Below, piece by piece: positions 1 through 8,107 of a stretch of DNA of 64,000 nt (its first letter is position 1; each line of letters starts with the position of its first letter). The notes under the pieces were generated by a model, which was not told the DNA's origin, made no database searches, and saw only the letters and a program-made list of their open reading frames with translations. A program made the translations under genes and the position numbers. This DNA is from Comamonas kerstersii (lineage in GTDB: Bacteria > Pseudomonadota > Gammaproteobacteria > Burkholderiales > Burkholderiaceae_C). Location of the stretch: positions 558,001 through 622,000 of the forward strand of contig NZ_VZOT01000001.1 in the NCBI RefSeq assembly GCF_008801935.1. Reading direction: 5' to 3'.

Positions 1-9
1 GCCCGCGGC

Positions 10-375
10 TTATACCGAGAAGCTGGAACCGCAGCCACAGGTAGTGGTGGCATTGGGGTTCTTGATCACGAACTGCGCACCCTGCAGGTCTTCCTTGTAG
101 TCGATCTCTGCGCCCAGCAGGTACTGGTAGCTCATGGCATCGATCAGCAAGGACACACCATTCTTGGTCATGGTGGTGTCGTCTTCGTTGACGATTTCGT
201 CAAAGGTGAAACCGTACTGGAAGCCCGAGCAGCCGCCACCCTGCACGAAGACGCGCAGCTTCAGGTCAGGGTTGCCTTCTTCTGCAATCAGATCCGCCAC
301 CTTGGCAGCTGCGCTGTCGGTGAAGATGATGGGTTCTGGCATTTCGGTGGTCGTGTTTTCGGCTACGGCGCTCAT
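10..375 (-). CDS. erpA: Iron-sulfur cluster insertion protein ErpA
   Basis: A-type iron-sulfur carrier of 121 residues that receives [Fe-S] clusters from the scaffold and passes them to apo-enzymes in the cytoplasm. The three cluster-binding cysteines of the family are present: Cys49 in GGGCSGF and Cys113/Cys115 in TTCGCGSSF at the C-terminus. The length and the N-terminal run before PIIFTDSAA fit ErpA of beta-proteobacteria. The ATG is preceded by CGGAG at good spacing. It stands alone, downstream of the rplM-rpsI operon and separated from it by a strong terminator. ErpA and IscA are hard to tell apart by sequence alone; the C-terminus and isolated position favour ErpA. Confidence 0.93.
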   Translation of the reverse strand: MSAVAENTTTEMPEPIIFTDSAAAKVADLIAEEGNPDLKLRVFVQGGGCSGFQYGFTFDEIVNEDDTTMTKNGVSLLIDAMSYQYLLGAEIDYKEDLQGAQFVIKNPNATTTCGCGSSFSV

Positions 376-517
376 GGGGATACTCCGAGAATTCTTCTGA
401 AATCGGCGGCAATGGTACTGCAGATTGCTCAGGAATTAAGCATGAGCGGTATTTGACGACAGTCCCAGTGTGGGCATTAACCCTTGCGACCAGATGGGGG
501 TAGCTGGCATGGAGACT

Positions 518-566
518 CCCACAAAAAAGCCGCCATGCCCAAGAGCAATAGCGGCTTTTTTGTGGG
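518..566 (-). terminator. Rho-independent terminator of the rplM-rpsI operon
   Basis: A perfect 16-bp inverted repeat (CCCACAAAAAAGCCGC, 518-533, and its complement, 551-566) with a 17-base loop. The A6 and T6 tracts lie inside the arms, so it can end transcription in either direction. It sits about 50 bases past the rpsI stop and about 140 bases before the erpA start. Confidence 0.9.
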
Positions 567-614
567 AAGGCAGCTGCCGTGAGGCAACCACCTTCGAGCC
601 AGGTCTGAGGCGAA

Positions 615-1007
615 TTAACGCTTCGAGAACTGCTTGGCGCGACGAGCACCGCGCAGACCGACCTTCTTACGCTCAACTTCGCGAGCGTCGCGGGTCACAA
701 AGCCAGCAGCGCTCAGCGCGGGCTTCAGAGCTGCGTCATAGTCGATCAGGGCACGAGTGATGCCGTGACGGGCTGCACCAGCCTGACCAGATTCGCCGCC
801 ACCGTGGACGTTGATCTGGATGTCGAAAGCTTCCAGGTTATCGGTCAGCGCCAGAGGCTGCTTAGCGATCATGATGGAAGTTTCGCGGCCGAAGTACTGC
901 TGAATGTCTTTGCCATTCACAGTGATCTTGCCGGAGCCCTTCTTCAGGAATACACGAGCGACGCTGGACTTGCGACGGCCGGTACCATTGTTCCAATCAC
1001 CAATCAT
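615..1007 (-). CDS. rpsI: 30S ribosomal protein S9
   Basis: Protein S9 of the small ribosomal subunit, 130 residues, the normal bacterial length. Signatures are the N-terminal [12 protein letters not shown], the central [15 protein letters not shown] and the basic tail ending in QFSKR, which reaches into the P-site tRNA region. It is the second gene of the rplM-rpsI operon, 10 bases after the rplM stop codon, with an AAGGAGACT ribosome-binding site in that gap. Expression should follow rplM and end at the strong hairpin at 518-566. Confidence 0.98.
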   Translation of the reverse strand: MIGDWNNGTGRRKSSVARVFLKKGSGKITVNGKDIQQYFGRETSIMIAKQPLALTDNLEAFDIQINVHGGGESGQAGAARHGITRALIDYDAALKPALSAAGFVTRDAREVERKKVGLRGARRAKQFSKR

Positions 1008-1017
1008 TCAAGTCTCC

Positions 1018-1446
1018 TTAGATTTCCAGAGCCTTAGGCTGCTGTGCGGTATGGGGGTGCTCAGCACCGCCGTACACCTTCAGCTTCTTGATCATGGCGT
1101 AGCCCAGAGGACCCTTGGGCAGCATGCCCTTAACGGCCTTCTCCAGAGCGCGGCCAGGGAACTTAGCCTGCAGGTCGCGGAAGTTAGTAGCAGTGATGCC
1201 ACCGGGGAAACCGGAGTGACGGTAGTACACCTTGTCCAGGTTCTTGGTGCCAGTGACCTTGAGCTTGGAGGCGTTGATGATGACGATGTAGTCGCCGGTG
1301 TCAACGTGAGGTGTGTAGATTGCCTTGTGCTTGCCGCGCAGACGGAGTGCCACTTCGCTGGCGACACGTCCGAGCACCTTGTCGGTGGCGTCAATCACAA
1401 ACCACTCGTGTTGCACCTCAGCGGGCTTTGCGCTGAATGTAGACAT
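1018..1446 (-). CDS. rplM: 50S ribosomal protein L13
   Basis: Protein L13, an early-assembly protein of the large subunit, 142 residues as in other bacteria. Recognised by [16 protein letters not shown] near the N-terminus, the YRHSGFPGG loop and [20 protein letters not shown] near the C-terminus. It is the first gene of the rplM-rpsI operon. The 5' region contains a long-range stem just upstream of the start, which could be an autoregulatory leader because L13 is known to repress its own operon in E. coli. Confidence 0.98.
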   Translation of the reverse strand: MSTFSAKPAEVQHEWFVIDATDKVLGRVASEVALRLRGKHKAIYTPHVDTGDYIVIINASKLKVTGTKNLDKVYYRHSGFPGGITATNFRDLQAKFPGRALEKAVKGMLPKGPLGYAMIKKLKVYGGAEHPHTAQQPKALEI

Positions 1447-1459
1447 GAGATTACTCTTT

Positions 1460-1522
1460 CTAAGAGGGTTTGCGGGCCCTTTTCCGCGGTCGGCGCTTCT
1501 TCTTAAAAAGGAAGCCTCTTAG
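1460..1522 (-). promoter_or_regulatory. Possible stem-loop leader of rplM mRNA
   Basis: CTAAGAGG (1460-1467) and CCTCTTAG (1515-1522) form a perfect 8-bp stem in the 5' untranslated RNA. It ends 13 bases before the rplM start codon and encloses a GC-rich loop that includes GCGGGCCC and CCGCGG. The position suits a translational operator. Binding by L13 is inferred from the E. coli precedent, not shown here. Confidence 0.4.
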
Positions 1523-1597
1523 GCGGTAACTGCCTGACCGCGTGCAAGCACACTGCCAAACACTTCGCCGCGGGACCCATAAAATCGCTGCGAAGCC

Positions 1598-1617
1598 CGC
1601 CATTATACAAAATGGCG
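1598..1617 (-). promoter_or_regulatory. Probable rplM promoter -10 with overlapping palindrome
   Basis: Reading leftwards there is a perfect -10 hexamer TATAAT (1607-1602), about 150 bases before rplM. It is embedded in the inverted repeat CGCCATT-6-AATGGCG. No good -35 is seen at 17 bases. The palindrome could be an operator or chance. The rest of the 317-base gap between rplM and rlmJ shows no gene. Confidence 0.45.
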
Positions 1618-1763
1618 TCCAATAGCGCCATCGCACTGTGTCTTTGTGTGGAATTGACCACCTGACGCTCAGAGCGCTCACACTAGGCACACTAGACACA
1701 TCTGAGCGGCCTTGCCCATCGCACGCAAGCGCCGCGCCCCTACAACGAAAAGAATCACGACCT

Positions 1764-2666
1764 ATGTTCAGCTACCGCCACGGCTTTCACGCCGGTAACC
1801 ACGCCGACGTGCTCAAGCACACTGTTTTGATTGCTGCGCTGCAGCACATGGCCCAGAAAGAAACCGCCATCAGCGTCATCGACACGCATGCCGGTGCAGG
1901 CCTGTACCGCCTGGATGGCGACTTTGCCAGCACCAGCGGCGAATCCAAGGACGGCATTGAGCGCCTGACCAGCACCCCGCTGGACCAGTTGACGCCTGCA
2001 TTGCGCGCCTATATGGAAACCGTGCGCAGCGTGAACCAGGGCAAGGGTGTGCGCACCTACCCCGGCTCGCCCTTCATCACCCAAAGCCTGCTGCGCCCGC
2101 AGGACAAGCTGCGCCTGTTTGAGCTGCACCCCAACGACTGGCGCTCGCTGGACGGCAATATGGCTCAGCTGCAGGCCGGCAAGCAGGTGGAAGTGCTGCT
2201 GGAAGACGGCTTTGCCGGCGTGAAGCGCTTTCTGCCGCCACCTTCGCGCCGCGGTTTTTTGCTGTGCGACCCCAGCTATGAAATGAAGACCGACTACGGC
2301 CGCGTGCTGACCATGATCGAGGACGCGCTGGTGCGCTTTGCCACCGGCACGTATGCCGTGTGGTATCCCATCATTCCGCGCCAGGAAGCGCACGATCTAC
2401 CCAAGCGCCTCAAGACCATGGCCACCAAGGCAGGCCGCAGCTGGCTGCACGCCACGCTCACGGTCAAGGGCAGCAAGATCCGCAGTGAGGTCAACGACTG
2501 GGGCAATGCCACCGAAGGCAAACGCCCTGGCCTGCCCGCCAGCGGCATGTTCCTGATCAATCCGCCCTTTACGCTGCGCGCCGCACTGAAAGAAGCCCTG
2601 CCCCAGATGCAGCAGCTGCTGGCGCAAGACAAGAACGCCACCCACACGCTGGAGTTCGGCGAATAA
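1764..2666 (+). CDS. rlmJ: 23S rRNA (adenine(2030)-N6)-methyltransferase RlmJ
   Basis: SAM-dependent methyltransferase that modifies A2030 of 23S rRNA; 300 residues. The family hallmark N-terminus MFSYRHGFHAGNHADVLKH sets the start at this ATG; the frame is open 42 codons further up, but that stretch does not resemble the family. Other signatures are IDTHAGAGLYRLDG (SAM-binding loop) and the catalytic DPSYEMKTDY (DPPYE type). It is a single gene, divergent from rplM and convergent with rlpA, closed by a nested hairpin at 2669-2760. Confidence 0.93.
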   Translation: MFSYRHGFHAGNHADVLKHTVLIAALQHMAQKETAISVIDTHAGAGLYRLDGDFASTSGESKDGIERLTSTPLDQLTPALRAYMETVRSVNQGKGVRTYPGSPFITQSLLRPQDKLRLFELHPNDWRSLDGNMAQLQAGKQVEVLLEDGFAGVKRFLPPPSRRGFLLCDPSYEMKTDYGRVLTMIEDALVRFATGTYAVWYPIIPRQEAHDLPKRLKTMATKAGRSWLHATLTVKGSKIRSEVNDWGNATEGKRPGLPASGMFLINPPFTLRAALKEALPQMQQLLAQDKNATHTLEFGE

Positions 2667-2668
2667 AT

Positions 2669-2760
2669 AAAAAAAGAGCAGCTAGCGCTTGATACTGCTG
2701 GGTTTGCAAATCAAATGATTGCCAAACCCTTGTACCACCTGCGCTAGCCACTCTTTTTTT
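2669..2760. repeat. Nested AGCGCT palindromic repeat, copy 1 (terminator-like)
   Basis: Outer arms are AAAAAAAGAG (2669-2678) with CTCTTTTTTT (2751-2760) and GCTAGCGC (2681-2688) with GCGCTAGC (2741-2748). An inner hairpin pairs GGTTTGCAAATC with GATTGCCAAACC. It fills the gap between the convergent rlmJ and rlpA genes, so it can act as a terminator both ways. It belongs to a family with at least nine members in this window. Confidence 0.8.
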
Positions 2761-2771
2761 AGATGCTGACT

Positions 2772-3401
2772 TTAACCCTGCGCCTGCAGCAAGGCAGCGG
2801 GGCATTCCTCCTGACCATCGTCGAGCTTGTAGATTTCCACGGCCTTCACGCCTTTGTCCAGCATGCCGATTTCTTCGGCGGCCGCCTTGCTCAGATCAAT
2901 CACGCGGTTTTTGACAAAGGGGCCACGGTCGTTCACACGCACCACCACAGCTTGACCTGTGGCCTTGCTGCGCACGCACAGCTGGGTGCCAAAGGCATAG
3001 GTGGGGTGGGCGGCGGTCAGGTCAAACTGGTTAAAGCGCTCGCCATTGGCGGTCTTGCGGCCATGAAAGCCCGGGCCATACCAGGAGGCCATGCCCTGCT
3101 GATCGACCTCGGGCCACTGCAGTTCGTACAAACGGTTCTCCACCGCCTTGGCAGGATCGCCCATGCGGTCCCAGCGCATGGCTGGTGGCGCCACCTTGGC
3201 CAGTTGTTCGGAGCCATGCAGGCCCGTGCCCTGCACACGAGCAGCTGGGGCAGTGCCTTTGGCGTCGCTGGAGGTCTGCAGCGGTGTACAGGCTGCCAGC
3301 GCCATGCTCAGCAGCACGGCGCTCAAGGCTATGCCGCTGCGGCGAGGCAGCGGTGCACACGTTACGGTTTCAGGAAATGACAAGCACCTTGGTTCTGACA
3401 T
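2772..3401 (-). CDS. rlpA: Septal ring lytic transglycosylase, RlpA-like lipoprotein
   Basis: Predicted outer-membrane lipoprotein of the RlpA family (double-psi beta-barrel), 209 residues. RlpA enzymes cleave glycan strands that lack stem peptides, mainly at the septum. Visible features are a lipoprotein signal with cleavage before Cys in SMALAAC, then GMASWYGPGFHGRKTANGE and VRVNDRGPFV-VIDLSKAAA, the conserved RlpA core with the catalytic Asp of NDRGPF. There is no C-terminal SPOR domain, so septal targeting is not evident. The start chosen has AAGGGT upstream; an ATG at 3434 would lengthen it by 11 residues. It follows metF on the same strand. Confidence 0.85.
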   Translation of the reverse strand: MSEPRCLSFPETVTCAPLPRRSGIALSAVLLSMALAACTPLQTSSDAKGTAPAARVQGTGLHGSEQLAKVAPPAMRWDRMGDPAKAVENRLYELQWPEVDQQGMASWYGPGFHGRKTANGERFNQFDLTAAHPTYAFGTQLCVRSKATGQAVVVRVNDRGPFVKNRVIDLSKAAAEEIGMLDKGVKAVEIYKLDDGQEECPAALLQAQG

Positions 3402-3467
3402 GGACTGACCCTTGAAGCAGTGAGCCACAGGCATCACGCAAGGGTCAGCAGGTGCTAAGCCCGGGCC

Positions 3468-4301
3468 TCAGAGGCCCAGACGATCACACAGCTCCAGGGT
3501 GAAAGCGCTCTGGTTCATCGTATAGAAGTGCAAGCCAGGGGCGCCGTTGGCGCGAAGCTGCTCACACAGTCGTGCAACCACATCCAGGCCGAAGGCGCGA
3601 ATGGAAGCTACATCGTCCCCATAGGCCTGCAGGCGCAGGCGAATCCAGCGGGGAATCTCAGCGCCTGTCGCATCGGAAAAGCGCATGAGTTGAGAAGAAT
3701 TGGTGATCGGCATGATACCGGGAACGACCGGAACCGACACGCCAAGTGCTTGAATCCCTTCAACAAAACGCAAGTATGCGTCGACGTTGTAGAAGTATTG
3801 CGTGATGGCGCTATTGGCACCGGCCTGGATCTTGGTGGCAAAGGCACGCAGGTCTGCATCGGGCGACTTGGCCTGGGGGTGGGTCTCGGGATAGGCGGCC
3901 ACCTCGATGTGGAACCAGTCACCAAACTCCTTGCGGATAAAGGCCACCAGATCGCTGGCGTAGTGAAATTCACCGCCCAGACCATAGCCGCTGGGCAGGT
4001 CACCACGCAGCGCCACGATGCGCTTGACGCCCATGTCCTTGAGCTGCTGCAGCTCGCTGCGCACCTTCTCGCTGGTCGCACCGATGCAGGAGAAGTGGCA
4101 GGCTGCCTGCATGCCTTCGGCCTGAATGTCGCGCACCATGCTGAATGTGCCGGCCTGGGTGGAACCACCCGCGCCATAGGTCACCGAGCAGAACTCAGGG
4201 TTGCGGGCAGACAAGTCCTTGCGCACCTGCACATGCTTGGCCGCGCCTTCAGGCGTCTTGGTGGGGAAAAACTCGAAACTGATAGGGAAAGCTGTTGCCA
4301 C
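3468..4301 (-). CDS. metF: 5,10-methylenetetrahydrofolate reductase
   Basis: FAD enzyme that reduces methylene-THF to 5-methyl-THF, the methyl donor for methionine synthesis; 277 residues. N-terminal PISFEFFPTKTPEG, the SVTYGAGGST loop and ALRGDLPSG are typical of MetF. The start is a GTG chosen because AGGAG lies exactly 8 bases upstream; an earlier GTG at 4310 would overlap that site. It lies downstream of ahcY and tlyA on the same strand, so it may be controlled by the SAH riboswitch at 7209-7293, as in other ahcY-metF loci. Its stop codon lies in a GGGCCTC/AGGCCC hairpin. Confidence 0.93.
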   Translation of the reverse strand: MATAFPISFEFFPTKTPEGAAKHVQVRKDLSARNPEFCSVTYGAGGSTQAGTFSMVRDIQAEGMQAACHFSCIGATSEKVRSELQQLKDMGVKRIVALRGDLPSGYGLGGEFHYASDLVAFIRKEFGDWFHIEVAAYPETHPQAKSPDADLRAFATKIQAGANSAITQYFYNVDAYLRFVEGIQALGVSVPVVPGIMPITNSSQLMRFSDATGAEIPRWIRLRLQAYGDDVASIRAFGLDVVARLCEQLRANGAPGLHFYTMNQSAFTLELCDRLGL

Positions 4302-4382
4302 GTTGCTCACTCCTGGCCTGCCCTCCCGGCAGGCTGTTGGCATCTGGGGGACGCAGGGCGCAGCGCGCGCCCTGCGCGGTCA

Positions 4383-5555
4383 TCAATACTTCTTGACGTT
4401 TTTACGCTTGGGGCGTGCAGGCCCCGGCACGTTGTAGCCATCTTCTTCATCGTCGATGATGTCGATGCGCTTGAGCTCACGTAGCACGGTGCGCGAGACG
4501 CGCTTGGCTGCAGGCGCAGCAGGCTGCTCTGGCAAAGGCTGGTCCAGATGCTTGATTTCTGCACCCTGCACGGCATGCACAAAGAATTCGTGGTTGCCGT
4601 CACCGCCTTCAATGGGCGAATCCAGCCATGCCTTCACTTCCAGGCCCAGCTCCGTCAGGCAGGCGCGGATGCGCTCTTCCACTTCCTTGTACAGGGCGGG
4701 GTCGCGCACAATGCCGCCCTTGCCGACCTGGCCCGGCTGCAGTTCAAACTGGGGCTTGACCAGCATCAGCAGGTGGCCGTGGGGCTTGAGCAGGCGCACT
4801 ACGGCAGGCAGCACCAGCGTCAGCGAGATAAAGGACACATCGCCGGTCACAAAGTCAAACTCGGCCGTAGTGTCCACCTCGGCATATTCCGCCTTGCGGC
4901 GGCGCTCGGTAGGGATCGAGCCTTCTTCGCGGGCCTTGGCCTTGGCGGCGCGCTCGGCCTTGAAGGCTTCAATCTCAGCGTCCTTGGCGTCGTTGCTGTC
5001 GTCGTAGTCTTCACCGACTTCGCCGCCATTGCGCATCCACGCATAGGGCGCCTGAGGCTGGGTGTCGTTGTCTTCTTCCTCTTCCCAGCGCTCAGAAATC
5101 ACTTCTTCGCAGGCGTCTTCCAGCACTTCTGCGGTCATGGAGCGGGCATTCAGTCCCTCCACGCAAATCACCCGCACATCCGCGCGCAGGCTCTCGTGCA
5201 GCTGGCCCTGACCAACGTCCACGCCAATCACCTGTGCTGCACCGTGCTTGAGCATGCAGTCGGTAAAGCCGCCTGTGCTCTGACCCACGTCCAGACAACG
5301 CAGACCTTCAATCTTCAAGCCAGTGGCTTTGAGAGCGCCTTCCAGCTTCAAACCACCGCGGGAGATGAATTTGACCTCGGCATCGTCGAGCAGCTTGAGC
5401 TCGGCGCCAGCAGGAATGTCGTCACCATTCTTGACAACTTTTTTCCATGGGGCCAGTGGTGTCAGACGCCATTCCACGCCCGAAGCAATCAGGCGCTGTG
5501 CCTGAGAACGGGTGGTGGCATAGCCGTTGTCCACCAAAAATACATCTGCGCGCAT
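4383..5555 (-). CDS. TlyA-family rRNA methyltransferase (hemolysin A family) with acidic insert
   Basis: S4-domain plus FtsJ-like SAM methyltransferase. TlyA enzymes 2'-O-methylate 16S/23S rRNA. The S4 RNA-binding domain spans about residues 1-60; SRGGLKLEGAL and DVGQSTGGFTD (SAM loop, about 89-99) and DVSFISLTLVLP (about 239-250) identify the family. Family members are usually near 250-270 residues; this one has 390. The extra length is a charged insert at about residues 145-232 (runs of Glu/Asp, then Lys/Arg/Ala) between two catalytic-core motifs, and a basic C-terminal tail of about 50 residues. RBS AAAGGAA. It sits between ahcY and metF, which fits a SAM-consuming enzyme in the methyl-cycle operon. 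Confidence 0.85.
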   Translation of the reverse strand: MRADVFLVDNGYATTRSQAQRLIASGVEWRLTPLAPWKKVVKNGDDIPAGAELKLLDDAEVKFISRGGLKLEGALKATGLKIEGLRCLDVGQSTGGFTDCMLKHGAAQVIGVDVGQGQLHESLRADVRVICVEGLNARSMTAEVLEDACEEVISERWEEEEDNDTQPQAPYAWMRNGGEVGEDYDDSNDAKDAEIEAFKAERAAKAKAREEGSIPTERRRKAEYAEVDTTAEFDFVTGDVSFISLTLVLPAVVRLLKPHGHLLMLVKPQFELQPGQVGKGGIVRDPALYKEVEERIRACLTELGLEVKAWLDSPIEGGDGNHEFFVHAVQGAEIKHLDQPLPEQPAAPAAKRVSRTVLRELKRIDIIDDEEDGYNVPGPARPKRKNVKKY

Positions 5556-5584
5556 TGCGTAGTTTCCTTTTATGACTCAAATTG

Positions 5585-5627
5585 GGCTCTGGCGCTGATC
5601 CAGCAAGCGCTGGCAGCTATGAAAAAC
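5585..5627. repeat. AGCGCT palindromic repeat, short copy
   Basis: GGCTCTGGCGCTGATCCAGC followed by AAGCGCTGGCAGCTAT, the short form of the window-wide repeat. It lies between ahcY and tlyA on a probable joint transcript. A second complementary stretch (AAGCGCCAGAGC, 5631-5642) can pair with GCTCTGGCGCT (5586-5596), giving a strong hairpin that may lower read-through from ahcY into tlyA. Confidence 0.7.
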
Positions 5628-5688
5628 ATCAAGCGCCAGAGCAGGCATGGCGAGGACTTCCTGCGCCTCACCATGCCACCGCCACAGC

Positions 5689-7104
5689 TTAGTAGCGGTA
5701 GGTGTCAGGCTTGTAAGGGCCTTCCTTCTTCACGCCGATGTAGGCGGCCTGGGTATCGGTCAGCTCGGTCAGCTGTGCGCCCACCTTCTTCAGGTGCAGA
5801 CGGGCGACCTTTTCGTCCAGGATCTTGGGCAGCACATACACCTTGCCCACTTCGTAGGCGTCAGGGCGTGTGAACAGCTCGATCTGCGCCAGGGTCTGGT
5901 TGGCAAAGGAGTTGGACATCACGAACGAGGGGTGGCCGGTGGCGCAGCCCAGGTTCACCAGACGACCCTTGGCCAGCAGGGTGATGCGCTTGCCGTCAGG
6001 GAAGATCACGTGATCGACCTGGGGCTTGATCTCTTCCCACTGGTACTGCTCCAGCGAAGCCACGTCGATTTCGTTGTCGAAGTGACCGATGTTGCAGACG
6101 ATGGCTTCGTTCTTCATGGCGACCATGTGCTCATGGCGGATCACGTCACGGTTGCCGGTGGTGGTCACGAAGATGTCGGCCTTGTCGGCGGCATATTCCA
6201 TGGTCACGACCTTGTAGCCTTCCATGCAGGCCTGCAGGGCGTTGATGGGGTCGATCTCCGTCACCCACACCTGGGCGCGCAGCGCAGCCAGCGCCTGGGC
6301 GCAGCCCTTGCCCACGTCACCGTAGCCAGCCACCACAGCGATCTTGCCGGCGATCATCACGTCGGTGGCACGCTTGATGCCGTCCACCAGCGATTCGCGG
6401 CAGCCGTACAGGTTGTCGAACTTGGACTTGGTCACCGAGTCGTTCACGTTGATGGCGCGGAACTTCAGTGTGCCGTTGGCAGACATTTCGTTCAGGCGGT
6501 GCACACCAGTGGTGGTTTCTTCGGTCACGCCCATGATCTTGGCGGACTTGCGGCTGTACCAGGTGGGGTCCTGGGCCAGCTTGGCACGGATAGCGGCAAA
6601 CACAATCTTTTCTTCTTCCGAGCCGGGGTTGTCCAGCACGGAGAGGTCTTTTTCAGCGCGCATGCCCAGGTGCATGAGCATGGTGGCGTCGCCGCCGTCG
6701 TCCAGGATCATGTTGGGGCCTTCGGCATCGCTGCCTGCGGGGCCGAATTCAAAGATGCGGTGGGTGTAATCCCAGTAGTCTTCCAGTGTTTCACCCTTGA
6801 TGGCGAACACGGGCACACCGGTGGCGGCAATCGCGGCCGCGGCGTGGTCCTGGGTCGAGAAGATATTGCACGAAGCCCAGCGCACTTCTGCGCCCAGTGC
6901 GGTCAGTGTCTCGATCAGCACGGCGGTCTGAATCGTCATGTGCAGGGAGCCGGTGATGCGTGCGCCCTTCAAGGGCTGCTGCGCAGCAAACTCTTCACGC
7001 ACAGCCATCAGGCCGGGCATTTCGGTTTCAGCGATCTTGATTTCTTTACGACCCCAGTCGGCCAGAGAGATGTCCGCAATGGCGCGGTCGAGTGTGTTGC
7101 TCAT
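5689..7104 (-). CDS. ahcY: Adenosylhomocysteinase (S-adenosylhomocysteine hydrolase)
   Basis: NAD-dependent enzyme that reversibly splits S-adenosylhomocysteine into adenosine and homocysteine, removing the product inhibitor of all SAM methyltransferases. It has 471 residues, the proteobacterial length. Signatures are [16 protein letters not shown], the NAD-binding [24 protein letters not shown] and the C-terminal [19 protein letters not shown] is 5 bases before the ATG. The gene is preceded by an SAH riboswitch and a helix that overlaps the RBS, and followed by tlyA and metF, so the whole set is probably induced when SAH builds up. Confidence 0.98.
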   Translation of the reverse strand: MSNTLDRAIADISLADWGRKEIKIAETEMPGLMAVREEFAAQQPLKGARITGSLHMTIQTAVLIETLTALGAEVRWASCNIFSTQDHAAAAIAATGVPVFAIKGETLEDYWDYTHRIFEFGPAGSDAEGPNMILDDGGDATMLMHLGMRAEKDLSVLDNPGSEEEKIVFAAIRAKLAQDPTWYSRKSAKIMGVTEETTTGVHRLNEMSANGTLKFRAINVNDSVTKSKFDNLYGCRESLVDGIKRATDVMIAGKIAVVAGYGDVGKGCAQALAALRAQVWVTEIDPINALQACMEGYKVVTMEYAADKADIFVTTTGNRDVIRHEHMVAMKNEAIVCNIGHFDNEIDVASLEQYQWEEIKPQVDHVIFPDGKRITLLAKGRLVNLGCATGHPSFVMSNSFANQTLAQIELFTRPDAYEVGKVYVLPKILDEKVARLHLKKVGAQLTELTDTQAAYIGVKKEGPYKPDTYRY

Positions 7105-7109
7105 GGTTT

Positions 7110-7179
7110 CTCCTGTGCGGAAAACAACTTGAAAAAACCACGTTCTGGGGATTTTGGGCTGACAGGCCTCACCGCACAG
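7110..7179 (-). promoter_or_regulatory. Helix overlapping the ahcY ribosome-binding site
   Basis: In the mRNA CTGTGCGG (7179-7172) can pair perfectly with CCGCACAG (7120-7113), whose last two bases begin the AGGAG ribosome-binding site (7114-7110). It lies between the SAH aptamer and the start codon, where an expression platform that gates translation would be. The pairing is seen; the switch function is inferred. Confidence 0.45.
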
Positions 7180-7208
7180 AAAGCGTGGGTGAGCGTCGTT
7201 GCCAAGAA

Positions 7209-7293
7209 GCGAGCGCCGCCTGAAGCGGCCCTGCTGCCCTTCCGAGCCTCACGCCACCGCTGACTTGGGATGGACGCTGCAACGCTCCTCGAA
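7209..7293 (-). promoter_or_regulatory. S-adenosylhomocysteine (SAH) riboswitch
   Basis: The leader RNA of ahcY reads CGAGGAGCGTTGCAGCG (starting near 7293), then AGGCTCGGAAG, then CCGCTTCAGGCGG and CGCTC at the end. This is the order of conserved blocks in the SAH riboswitch of Ralstonia and relatives: GAGGAGCGCTGCAA, then GGCTCG, then a short hairpin and GGCGCTC closing the basal stem. GAGCG at the 5' side can pair with CGCTC at 7211-7215. SAH binding normally turns on ahcY and its neighbours. Recognised by memory of the consensus, not by a covariance search. Confidence 0.85.
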
Positions 7294-7303
7294 AGGAAAG
7301 AGG

Positions 7304-7318
7304 CGCGTATTGTACGCG
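7304..7318 (-). promoter_or_regulatory. Probable ahcY promoter -10 within a palindrome
   Basis: TACAAT (7314-7309 on the minus strand) lies about 15 bases before the riboswitch and inside the perfect inverted repeat CGCGTA-TTG-TACGCG. No clear -35 is seen. A start site near 7302 would put the riboswitch at the very 5' end of the RNA, as expected. Confidence 0.45.
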
Positions 7319-7340
7319 AGCGCCCGCAGTTCTGCCGCCG

Positions 7341-7799
7341 TCAGGCAGCAGCGGGGGCAATACGCATGGGAATGGTCACCGGCCCGTCATTGACCAGATG
7401 CACCTGCATGTCTGCACCAAATTCGCCGGTCTGCACGGGCCCCGCTGCATAGAGCGCACGTGCCTGCTGCACAAAGTAGTCATACAGGCGCCGGCCTTCA
7501 TCCGGTCTGGCCGCCTGGGTAAAGCTGGGGCGATTGCCACTACTGGTGTCGGCTGCCAGCGTGAACTGGCTCACGATGAGCAGGCCGCCGCCCACATCCT
7601 GCACGCTGCGGTTCATCTTGCCTGCCTCGTCGCTGAAGATGCGCAGCTTCAAGATCTTGGCCAGCAGCTTGTCGGCTTCTTTTTCGCTGTCACCCTGCTC
7701 GGCACAGACCAGTGCCAGCAGACCATGCCCGATCGCGCCGGACACCTGCCCGGCAATTTCCACGCGCGCCTGGCATACGCGTTGCAATAACACTTTCAT
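7341..7799 (-). CDS. dtd: D-aminoacyl-tRNA deacylase
   Basis: Proofreading enzyme that removes D-amino acids (and glycine from tRNA-Ala) from mischarged tRNA, as a homodimer in the cytoplasm. 152 residues. Family motifs SQFTLAAD (active site) and NDGPVTIP (the NxGPVT motif of the dimer partner) are both present. The start is the ATG giving MKVLLQRV; an ATG four codons upstream lies at the edge of a repeat and is less likely. It is a single gene, upstream of and on the same strand as ahcY, but separated from it by the ahcY promoter. Confidence 0.95.
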   Translation of the reverse strand: MKVLLQRVCQARVEIAGQVSGAIGHGLLALVCAEQGDSEKEADKLLAKILKLRIFSDEAGKMNRSVQDVGGGLLIVSQFTLAADTSSGNRPSFTQAARPDEGRRLYDYFVQQARALYAAGPVQTGEFGADMQVHLVNDGPVTIPMRIAPAAA

Positions 7800-7808
7800 C
7801 TTCTTAAT

Positions 7809-7903
7809 CAAAAAAATAGAGCATCGACCGCTTGCAGTGCTTCAGTTTTGCACTTCAAGCACTTTGAATTCCAGATTTTTCCTGCGCTGAGCGCTCTCAT
7901 TTT
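7809..7903. repeat. AGCGCT palindromic repeat, degenerate long copy
   Basis: Starts AAAAAAATAGAGC and ends GAGCGCTCTCATTTT, with an imperfect inner fold around TGCTTCAGTTTTGCACTTC/AAGCAC. It lies between the divergent dtd and the broken diguanylate cyclase gene. The remaining 204 bases up to 8107 show no convincing gene or site. Confidence 0.55.
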
Positions 7904-8107
7904 ATGCATGCCATGTACAGAGCAGACATCCCGGAGCGATCGGGACTTCGACGCTCAAAGCTTGCCCTAACGCAAGGCCTGGTTCCGATGCTCGCTCTAT
8001 CCCGATACATGAACCCCGCCCCCTGTCTTCACTCTCTGTGCCTCCCCTCCGGCACACGCTGCGCTGGCACGGTCTTGTCACGTACTGACCCGACATTCGG
8101 TGCATCC

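Noticed and set aside
5647..7263. Open frame of 538 codons on the plus strand opposite ahcY
   Set aside because: It mirrors ahcY; the sequence is rich in His, Gly and Gln as expected from the reverse reading of a GC-rich gene, with no family resemblance or RBS.
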